Part shown: positions 1 to 5,816 of the stretch, in pieces
Layout: each line of letters begins with the position of its first letter
Numbering within the stretch: position 1 is the stretch's first letter
Assembly: GCA_023458995.1 (NCBI GenBank)
Contig: JAEWVV010000031.1
Span: 1-7,560 of the forward strand
Length of the DNA: 7,560 bases
Reading direction: 5' to 3'
DNA from: Bacillota bacterium
GTDB taxonomy: Bacteria > Bacillota_I > Bacilli_A > Acholeplasmatales > Acholeplasmataceae
Notes under the pieces: generated by a model
Databases searched by the model: none
What the model was told of the DNA's origin: nothing
Seen by the model: the letters and a program-made list of their open reading frames with translations, nothing else
Program-made: the position numbers and the translations under genes

Positions 1-1290
1 CGAAAGAATAGCTTCAACAACATCTTTTGTACATGCATCAACGGTTTCAACTGCTTTAGTGGTTGCTTCAATGGAACCTGTATGACCAACCATATCTGGG
101 TTAGCAAAGTTTAAGATCATTGTATCGAAGTTTCCGCTCTTAATGGCTTCAACTGCTTTATCGCGAACTTCATAAGCACTCATTTCTGGTTTTAAATCGT
201 AAGTTGGTACTTTAGGTGATTCAACTAAAATGCGTGTACTACCTTTTAATTCTCTATCAGAGCCACCATCAAAGAAGAATGTGACGTGTGCGTATTTTTC
301 TGTTTCTGCGATACGTAGTTGTTTTAAATTAGCATTTGCGATGACTTCACCGTAAAGGTTATTAAGTGTTTGAAGTTCATATGCTAGAGGACCCTTAACT
401 GTTTCGTTATAGTGCATCATGGAGACAAAGAAGATGTCTTTTAATGTATGCTTTAAATCAAAACTTGCTTTACCAGCTGTTTGATAACGGGATGTTGCTT
501 CTGGATTTGAAAATGCAGTTGCAATTCTAATCGCTCTATCAGGTCTAAAGTTAGCAAAAATAATGGAGTCATGATCGGTGATTAAACCGTTCTTATCAGA
601 AACAAAAGGAATGATAAATTCATCGGTAACACCTTCTCTATAAGACTTTTCAATACCTACTAAAGCATCTTGAACTTCACCAGTACCTAATGTCATATTG
701 TCATAAGCTTTTTGGATACGATCCCAGTTGTTATCTCTATCCATTGCATAATAACGACCAGAGACGGTTGCTACTTTCATACCATGATCGATTAAGCCTT
801 TTAAGTAGTCATGACCTGATTGTTGTGGAGTGTCTCTACCATCCATGAATGCATGGAGGTAAGGTGTTATGCCGTGTTTAACTGCTAAGTCATGAAGTGC
901 TTTGATGTGTGTTGTATAAGAGTGAACACCACCATCAGAGACTAAACCAAAGATATGAAGTTTAGAATTGTTTTTCTTTGCATGATCAATCGCATCTAAA
1001 AATGCTTTGTTTTCAAAGAATGAACCATCTTTAATGGCAACATTAATACGTGTTAGTGATTGGTAAACAATACGACCAGCACCTAAATTTAAGTGTCCAA
1101 CTTCACTGTTACCCATTTGACCTTCAGGTAAACCAACAACTTCACCAGAAGCTTCTAAAGTATTATTTGGGTAATCTTTAAAAAGTTGATCTAAAAAAGG
1201 TTTTTTAGCAAGTGAAACTGAGTTGCTTGAACTTGCTGGAGCAAGTCCATAGCCATCCATAATAATTAATCCAACAAAATTTTTTTTCAT
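1..1290 (-). CDS. gpmI: 2,3-bisphosphoglycerate-independent phosphoglycerate mutase, 3' end cut by the window
   Basis: Cytoplasmic glycolytic enzyme that interconverts 3- and 2-phosphoglycerate using two Mn ions and a phosphoserine intermediate. The reading frame is open from ATG at 1290 to the left window edge and encodes 430 residues. The family is about 510 residues long, so roughly 80 C-terminal residues, including the ADHGN metal motif, lie outside. Visible landmarks are MDGYG with metal ligand D12, GNSEVGH with catalytic S62, DGGVHS with H123, GRD at 151-153, GRYYAMDRD near 178-186, NFRPDR near 267-272, EKYAHVTFFF at 331-340 (active-site Lys/His) and NPDMVGHTG at 397-405 with metal ligands D399 and H403. 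These numbers match the well-studied Geobacillus enzyme closely. The start is supported by AAGGAG a few bases upstream. The gene is transcribed away from ribU and has its own promoter. Nothing suggests inactivation. Confidence 0.97.
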   Translation of the reverse strand, partial: MKKNFVGLIIMDGYGLAPASSSNSVSLAKKPFLDQLFKDYPNNTLEASGEVVGLPEGQMGNSEVGHLNLGAGRIVYQSLTRINVAIKDGSFFENKAFLDAIDHAKKNNSKLHIFGLVSDGGVHSYTTHIKALHDLAVKHGITPYLHAFMDGRDTPQQSGHDYLKGLIDHGMKVATVSGRYYAMDRDNNWDRIQKAYDNMTLGTGEVQDALVGIEKSYREGVTDEFIIPFVSDKNGLITDHDSIIFANFRPDRAIRIATAFSNPEATSRYQTAGKASFDLKHTLKDIFFVSMMHYNETVKGPLAYELQTLNNLYGEVIANANLKQLRIAETEKYAHVTFFFDGGSDRELKGSTRILVESPKVPTYDLKPEMSAYEVRDKAVEAIKSGNFDTMILNFANPDMVGHTGSIEATTKAVETVDACTKDVVEAILS

Positions 1291-1320
1291 AGTTAACTCC
1301 TTATCGTTATTTCCACATTT

Positions 1321-1349
1321 ATTATACTTGAATTTATGATAATCATAAA
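1321..1349 (-). promoter_or_regulatory. Probable gpmI promoter
   Basis: On the minus strand a perfect TATAAT lies at 1326-1321, about 31 bases before the gpmI start codon, giving a short leader of roughly 24 bases. The -35 at 17-base spacing (TTTATG, 1349-1344) is a poor match, so the promoter is called mainly from the -10. A palindrome with an AAACGTTT core lies just upstream at 1364-1371. Confidence 0.55.
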
Positions 1350-1360
1350 AATGAATACAA

Positions 1361-1375
1361 AAAAAACGTTTTCAA
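1361..1375. promoter_or_regulatory. cre-like / LacI-family operator candidate between gpmI and ribU
   Basis: Read on the minus strand the site is TTGAAAACGTTTTTT. It differs at one fixed position from the classical catabolite-response element WTGNAANCGNWNNCW. Its core AAACGTTT (1364-1371) is a perfect palindrome shared with four other intergenic sites in this window. It lies upstream of the gpmI -10 and about 50 bases upstream of the ribU -10, so it could affect either gene. Binding is inferred. Confidence 0.4.
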
Positions 1376-1396
1376 ATTGACTGAAATCATGGAGTA

Positions 1397-1424
1397 TTGC
1401 AGTTTAAAAAAAATATGATACAAT
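1397..1424 (+). promoter_or_regulatory. Promoter of the FMN riboswitch-ribU transcript
   Basis: An extended -10 element, TG-A-TACAAT, is at 1416-1424, with a weak -35 (TTGCAG, 1397-1402) at 16-base spacing. Transcription would start near 1431, a few bases before the 5' strand of riboswitch helix P1. That is where a riboswitch promoter should sit. The TG extension compensates for the weak -35. Confidence 0.65.
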
Positions 1425-1438
1425 AAAGGCGTAATTAA

Positions 1439-1547
1439 ATACTTCGGGGCACCGTGTAATTCGGGACCGGCGGTATAGTCCGCGAGCCTTAGGGCAGACC
1501 TTGTGTAACTCAAGGACCGACAGTAAAGTCTGGATGGAAGAAGGTAT
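1439..1547 (+). ncRNA. FMN riboswitch aptamer (RFN element)
   Basis: The conserved RFN blocks occur in order: CTTCGGGGC (1442-1450), a P2-type hairpin with a CCG/CGG stem, GACCGGCGGTATAGTCCGCG with its GCGG/CCGC stem (1470-1473 with 1480-1483), GAGCC, a CCTTG/CAAGG hairpin (1499-1515), CCGACAGTAAAGTCTGGATG and GGAAGAAGG. Closing helix P1 pairs 1439-1445 with 1540-1547, with one bulged G. This class senses flavin mononucleotide and turns down riboflavin synthesis or uptake genes when FMN is plentiful. The gene downstream is a riboflavin transporter, as expected. Confidence 0.96.
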
Positions 1548-1570
1548 TGTCATTTTTTTGACGTTCTTTT

Positions 1571-1605
1571 ATCGCCGAGGTTATTTGGCGATTTTTATAT
1601 TTTTT
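1571..1605 (+). terminator. Rho-independent terminator, expression platform of the FMN riboswitch
   Basis: ATCGCC (1571-1576) pairs with GGCGAT (1587-1592) around a 10-base loop, followed by a U-rich tract TTTTATATTTTT. It lies between the aptamer and the ribU ribosome-binding site, where FMN binding would favour premature termination. The segment CGGCGGT inside the aptamer (1468-1474) can pair with its 5' arm and is a candidate antiterminator. Confidence 0.75.
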
Positions 1606-1623
1606 AAAGGAGGTTTCATCATT

Positions 1624-2373
1624 ATGTTTGAGTTTATTCGAAACAACCAGGAACTTTTTAAATGGATTCTAGCTGGTGTTTTTGGATTGCTGTTTGTTTT
1701 CCTTTTTCTATTTTCTTTAAAGTATGAAAAGAAAGGTAAAAACAACAGTGAAAAGATTAAGAAGATGACCGCTATTTCAATTTTAGCTGCGATTTCGGTT
1801 GTTCTCTATTATTTTGTTAAGATTTCGATGAACGTTTTTCTACCGTTTATCCCAGGATTTCTTGACATTCATTTTTCAAACGTCCCCATTTATATCGGTG
1901 GATTTATGTTTGGACCAGTTAGTGGTATTGTGATTGCAGTCATTCGTTTTTTAACGAAGTTACCTGCATCAAGTACAGTTGGTGTTGGAGAAGTTGCTGA
2001 CCTTTTAATCGCAGTAGCAACTGTATTAGTTTCATCCATTATTTATCATCATAAAAAGACGAAGAAAAATGCAATCAATGCTTTGATCTCAATTACATTT
2101 GTTTGGACGATTACAGCGATTATTACCAATTGGGCATTCCTTTTAAACTTCTACATGTACATGTACGGTTTTGAAGCAGTCTTAGGTATGCTATCGGTTG
2201 TTCCAGGTGTAAATGAATCGAATTATTTAATTCGTTATGTACTCTTTGCAGTTATTCCATTTAATGTCATACTTTCTCTATTAGTCAGTATTGTCACATT
2301 TATTTTATACAAACGGTTATCCATTATCTATAAAGATATTCATATTGAACCAAAGGGAAAAGAAGCCGTATAA
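1624..2373 (+). CDS. ribU: Riboflavin-binding S-component of an ECF transporter, RibU
   Basis: Integral membrane protein that captures riboflavin. In the ECF family it works with a shared energising module (EcfT plus two ATPases), which is not encoded in this window. The chosen ATG gives 249 residues and has AAAGGAGG at 1606-1613, 10 bases upstream. The frame is open further 5' to a TTG at 1501, but that lies inside the riboswitch aptamer and cannot be a real start. About six hydrophobic segments are seen, near 13-32, 48-70, 86-108, 124-141, 154-176 and 205-228. The typical RibU signature is present: a Pro-rich turn (FLPFIPGFLDIHFS, 72-85) followed by NVPIYIGGFMFGPVSG (86-101). The first segment sits before a charged KKGKNNSEKIKK linker and looks like an N-terminal addition to the usual S-component core. 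Identity rests on the motifs and on the upstream FMN riboswitch. Pantothenate or other S-components are less likely. Confidence 0.93.
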   Translation: MFEFIRNNQELFKWILAGVFGLLFVFLFLFSLKYEKKGKNNSEKIKKMTAISILAAISVVLYYFVKISMNVFLPFIPGFLDIHFSNVPIYIGGFMFGPVSGIVIAVIRFLTKLPASSTVGVGEVADLLIAVATVLVSSIIYHHKKTKKNAINALISITFVWTITAIITNWAFLLNFYMYMYGFEAVLGMLSVVPGVNESNYLIRYVLFAVIPFNVILSLLVSIVTFILYKRLSIIYKDIHIEPKGKEAV

Positions 2374-2422
2374 CCGTATAAGTTTCTATTTGTGATAAGA
2401 TAGACATGAAGGGGTTGTTTTT

Positions 2423-2881
2423 ATGGATGCATTTAAAAAGCATATCGATAAAAAAGACTTAATGCTCGTTCTTAGATCGAGCATTTTTATGTCGATAACA
2501 GGTGGCTTAATCATTGGTGCTGTTGATTTAGTATTTGTATATTTTTCCGGATTAACATTTACATGGCTATTCTTACTAATCTTGGCACATTTAATCGCAA
2601 AAAGAGTATCACAATCCTATCAGTCATACCATATTTGTTTTTCTTTGATCAGTATGTTTTTCTTCTTATTTTCATATTATTTAATGAATGTCACGATGAT
2701 GACTGGATTCTTTTTTATCAATGATGCCCTTGAATTAGAAGTAATTAAATATTTTTTAAACCCACTACCCTATTTCAGATTCTTGAATCCTTTTAGTTCA
2801 GGATTCTTTCAGACCGAGAATATTCTCGATGTCGTTTTCTTTGCTGTGAGTATTGTTTATAGCTATCGGTTTAGCAAGTAA
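2423..2881 (+). CDS. Small membrane protein of unknown function
   Basis: I do not recognise this 152-residue protein. The start is supported by AAGGGG at 2409-2414, eight bases before ATG. A short polar, Lys-rich N-terminus (MDAFKKHIDKKDLM) is followed by about four hydrophobic segments near 18-42, 45-60, 71-98 and 133-147. Aromatic residues, above all Phe, are very abundant. A loop at 100-130 carries two similar phrases, FLNPLPYF and FLNPFSSG. No enzymatic motif or signal peptide is visible. The gene starts 49 bases after ribU with no clear terminator between, so it may be co-transcribed and subject to the same FMN control. A terminator-like hairpin lies just inside its coding region (2461-2488). 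A role linked to riboflavin uptake is possible from position only. Confidence 0.8.
   Translation: MDAFKKHIDKKDLMLVLRSSIFMSITGGLIIGAVDLVFVYFSGLTFTWLFLLILAHLIAKRVSQSYQSYHICFSLISMFFFLFSYYLMNVTMMTGFFFINDALELEVIKYFLNPLPYFRFLNPFSSGFFQTENILDVVFFAVSIVYSYRFSK
2461..2488 (+). terminator. Terminator-like hairpin within the start of the small membrane gene
   Basis: AATGCTCG (2461-2468) pairs perfectly with CGAGCATT (2478-2485) around a nine-base loop, and the 3' arm runs into TTTTT. It begins 87 bases after the ribU stop codon but about 13 codons inside the next gene. It could end most ribU transcripts or attenuate the downstream gene. Coding sequence alone could also produce it by chance. Confidence 0.4.
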
Positions 2882-2887
2882 ACGTTT
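2880..2887. promoter_or_regulatory. AAACGTTT palindrome upstream of eno
   Basis: This is the same 8-base core as at the other four intergenic sites. Here it overlaps the stop codon of the small membrane gene and lies 27-46 bases upstream of the eno -10 candidates. The flanks (GTAAACGTTTTTA) match a full catabolite-response element less well than the other sites, so this is the weakest member. Confidence 0.25.
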
Positions 2888-2914
2888 TTATAGTCAATTC
2901 TATTTCAAAATTCA

Positions 2915-2931
2915 TATAATTTGTGTATAAT
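2915..2931 (+). promoter_or_regulatory. eno promoter region
   Basis: Two perfect TATAAT hexamers lie 11 bases apart, at 2915-2920 and 2926-2931, in the 97-base gap before eno. Neither has a good -35. The best for the second is TTCAAA about 16 bases upstream. With the second box the leader would be about 40 bases. I see no terminator in the gap, so read-through from upstream is also possible. Confidence 0.55.
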
Positions 2932-2966
2932 TAATATGGTTAAAAAACAGGCAAAAAACTAAATAA

Positions 2967-4274
<1,308 letters not shown>

Positions 4275-4288
4275 TTAATTAAAAAACG

Positions 4289-4316
4289 AAAAGGCTTAAT
4301 TTTAAGCCTTTTTTGT
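4289..4316 (+). terminator. Rho-independent terminator of eno
   Basis: AAAAGGCTTA (4289-4298) pairs with TAAGCCTTTT (4303-4312) around a four-base loop. It is followed by a T run and lies 14 bases after the eno stop. The A-rich 5' flank makes it potentially active on the minus strand too, as a back-up for the convergent permease gene. Confidence 0.9.
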
Positions 4317-4324
4317 TTAGAGTG

Positions 4325-4353
4325 ATAAAAAAGAAAGCAATTAAGCCTTCTTT
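4325..4353 (-). terminator. Rho-independent terminator of the permease gene
   Basis: Read on the minus strand, AAAGAAGGC pairs with GCTTTCTTT around TTAATT, with one G-U pair, and is followed by a run of T. The 5' arm begins at the permease stop codon (TAA at 4354-4352), so the hairpin overlaps the end of the gene. It lies back to back with the eno terminator. Confidence 0.75.
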
Positions 4354-5470
4354 ATGATAATAAAAGTGTTAATGCAGATATGATAACCATGTAAATCAAA
4401 CAGATGACAGTATACGTAATCAAATAGTTTTTTGTTTCACTTCGGTATTCTCTAATGACATATTTGAATGTAATCAAACTTGCAAGTGAACCAATGATTG
4501 TCCCCATCGCACCAATGTTAACACCTTGTAGAAGAGGCTGCCAATATGTGCGTTCTGTAAATGTTGATAGAAGAACCGCTGCAGGAACGTTAGAGATAAA
4601 CTGAGATGTAATGATTCCAGTGAAGAAGACTGAAATTCTTGAATTTAAAAGATGACTGATACCATCCTTAATCCATGAAATTTGTCCTAAGTTACCGGTG
4701 AAAATAAAGAAGGATAAGAATGTTAATAACAAGGTGTAATCAACCCGTTTGAAAAGGTGTCTTCCATAAAGCATGGCAAGAATCATGGTTACAATAATTG
4801 TATATTGTTCAGGTACGATACGAAGTACGGATAGAAGTGCATTGACCATGATGAGCATATAGAGGAAAAATCTTTTCCACTGGACATCTGGTGCAACAAT
4901 ATTCAATTCACAATGATTATGCTTGATCTTAATGATTGCGGTGATGGTGATCAAAACAAATCCTGAAATCGTGATCACAGCTGTTGTTTTTAAGAATTCA
5001 GCAAACGGAATGTCGTAAAATGCATATAAATAAATATTTTGTGGGTCTCCCATGGGGGTGAGTGCACTTCCCATGTTCGCTGCAATCGTTTGTAAAATGA
5101 TAATTAAAACAGCATATTTTTCTTGTTTTGTATGTCTTGTAATAAAGATTGTGAAAGGAACTAATGTTAATAAAACCGCATCATTTGTAAGTAACATACC
5201 CAAAAAGAAAGTGACAATAATTATCACTAAACCGATCCATTTAATCGACTTTAGGTGCATGACTAATTTGGTTGCGATAAAATCAAAAAAATGTGTTTCA
5301 TAAATACCCGCGATAGCAATCATCAAGGTAAACATGATGATTAAAACCTTATAGTTGATGTAGTCTAAATAGGCAATAGAGGGTGTTACAAAAAACATCG
5401 AAACAACAGCGAAAATAAATGCTACAACAAATACTTTATCTTTAAGTAAATACTTTAAAATGGCTTTCAT
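4352..5470 (-). CDS. Ion permease of the ArsB/CitM (SLC13-like, PF03600-type) superfamily
   Basis: Polytopic membrane protein of 372 residues with about ten hydrophobic stretches, predicted to move an anion or organic acid across the cytoplasmic membrane. The paired re-entrant loop motifs of this superfamily are visible. In the first half these are TNDAVLLTLVPF (95-106) and GSALTPMGDPQNIYL (134-148). In the second half they are SNVPAAVLLSTF (293-304) and NIGAMGTIIGSLASLI (318-333). The Thr-Asn-Asp and Ser-Asn-Val-Pro segments are the usual substrate and cation-binding loops. It is somewhat shorter than typical members. I chose ATG at 5470 because it has GAGG five bases upstream. Upstream in-frame ATGs, including 5542, lack ribosome-binding sites, and 5542 would precede the likely transcription start. 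The substrate cannot be read from sequence: citrate, other dicarboxylates, arsenite or sodium exchange are all possible. No arsR or citrate genes are adjacent. Convergent with eno. Confidence 0.88.
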   Translation of the reverse strand: MKAILKYLLKDKVFVVAFIFAVVSMFFVTPSIAYLDYINYKVLIIMFTLMIAIAGIYETHFFDFIATKLVMHLKSIKWIGLVIIIVTFFLGMLLTNDAVLLTLVPFTIFITRHTKQEKYAVLIIILQTIAANMGSALTPMGDPQNIYLYAFYDIPFAEFLKTTAVITISGFVLITITAIIKIKHNHCELNIVAPDVQWKRFFLYMLIMVNALLSVLRIVPEQYTIIVTMILAMLYGRHLFKRVDYTLLLTFLSFFIFTGNLGQISWIKDGISHLLNSRISVFFTGIITSQFISNVPAAVLLSTFTERTYWQPLLQGVNIGAMGTIIGSLASLITFKYVIREYRSETKNYLITYTVICLIYMVIISALTLLLS

Positions 5471-5525
5471 ATATACCTCAAAAATCAATCTCCTAATCAT
5501 TATATAACGACAATAAAAAAAGTGC

Positions 5526-5553
5526 ATAATACTTTGATACAAAACGTTTACAA
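5526..5553 (-). promoter_or_regulatory. Candidate promoter of the permease gene
   Basis: On the minus strand TTGTAA (5553-5548) and TATTAT (5531-5526) are 16 bases apart and would start transcription near 5519. An AAACGTTT palindrome overlaps the -35. A perfect TATAAT closer to the gene, near 5480-5485, is an alternative -10 but lacks a good -35. Confidence 0.45.
5539..5553. promoter_or_regulatory. cre-like operator at the permease promoter
   Basis: Read on the minus strand, TTGTAAACGTTTTGT fits WTGNAANCGNWNNCW with one mismatch. It covers the -35 of the permease promoter candidate and ends 21 bases before the -35 of the divergent lipoprotein promoter. Repressor binding here could block the permease. 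Function is inferred from sequence only. Confidence 0.5.
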
Positions 5554-5573
5554 AACAAAATGAAGTTTATCTC

Positions 5574-5602
5574 TTGAAAAAAGAAAGCGGTTGCATTATA
5601 AT
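5574..5602 (+). promoter_or_regulatory. Strong sigma-A-type promoter of the lipoprotein gene
   Basis: TTGAAA (5574-5579), a 17-base spacer and a perfect TATAAT (5597-5602) form the best promoter in the window. Transcription would start around 5608-5610, inside the first LacI-type operator. The resulting leader is about 208 bases long. Confidence 0.85.
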
Positions 5603-5606
5603 GACA

Positions 5607-5620
5607 TTGAAACGTTTCGA
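5607..5620. promoter_or_regulatory. LacI-family operator 1, over the lipoprotein transcription start
   Basis: TTGAAACGTTTCGA differs from the perfect palindrome TCGAAACGTTTCGA by one base. It begins five bases after the -10 and covers the predicted +1, the classic repressor position. A CG-centred GAAACGTTTC core is typical of LacI/CcpA-family proteins. The regulator gene is not in the window. Confidence 0.7.
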
Positions 5621-5647
5621 TGAAAGTCGAACGTCGGACGAGAATTA

Positions 5648-5683
5648 ATGAACTTATTCCAGAGCATCACTGACAACACATAA
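5648..5683 (+). CDS. Possible 11-residue leader peptide
   Basis: An ATG-to-TAA frame encoding MNLFQSITDNT lies in the long lipoprotein leader. The upstream sequence GGACGAG is a poor ribosome-binding site, and any stretch this long can hold such a frame by chance. It is listed because a stem-loop (5690-5728) begins only seven bases after its stop, an attenuator-like order. Weakly supported. Confidence 0.15.
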   Translation: MNLFQSITDNT

Positions 5684-5689
5684 GAGTCT

Positions 5690-5728
5690 TTTGCATTCAT
5701 TGAAGATGTAAGCGATTTCAAATGCAGA
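5690..5728 (+). other. Imperfect stem-loop in the lipoprotein mRNA leader
   Basis: TTTGCAT (5690-5696) pairs with ATGCAGA (5722-5728, one G-U pair). After a three-base bulge TTGAA (5700-5704) pairs with TTCAA (5717-5721), leaving a 12-base loop. There is no T run after it, so it is not a terminator on its own. It could be an mRNA-stability or regulatory element. Confidence 0.4.
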
Positions 5729-5759
5729 TCATTGGCCTGGATTATATTTTATTGAAAAC

Positions 5760-5773
5760 TCGAAACGTTTCGA
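5760..5773. promoter_or_regulatory. LacI-family operator 2, perfect palindrome in the leader
   Basis: TCGAAACGTTTCGA is a perfect 14-base inverted repeat, 43 bases before the lipoprotein start codon. Its centre is 153 bases from that of operator 1. A bound repressor here would act as a roadblock or join operator 1 through a DNA loop. No good promoter is visible between the two sites. Confidence 0.75.
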
Positions 5774-5816
5774 TTGATGAGATAAAATCTTGTTTTAAAA
5801 ATTATAGGAGGAACAA

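Noticed and set aside
1377..1382. TTGACT as a -35 element for ribU
   Set aside because: The spacing to either -10 candidate (31 or 36 bases) is too long for a sigma-A promoter.
1501..1623. In-frame upstream TTG start that would lengthen RibU by 41 residues
   Set aside because: It lies inside the FMN aptamer and spans the terminator. The ATG at 1624 has a strong ribosome-binding site.
2815..2828. Perfect 14-base palindrome CGAGAATATTCTCG
   Set aside because: It is within coding sequence, has no loop and no T run, and appears nowhere else. Chance is the simplest explanation.
5052..5303. Plus-strand open frame within the permease gene
   Set aside because: It is antisense to conserved permease motifs and no protein family is recognisable.
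5471..5542. Upstream start that would lengthen the permease by 24 residues
   Set aside because: No ribosome-binding site is seen, it overlaps the likely promoter, and ATG at 5470 has GAGG at the right distance.
5753..5793. A second promoter around operator 2 (TTGAAA with TAAAAT)
   Set aside because: The spacing is about 25 bases, outside the usable range.
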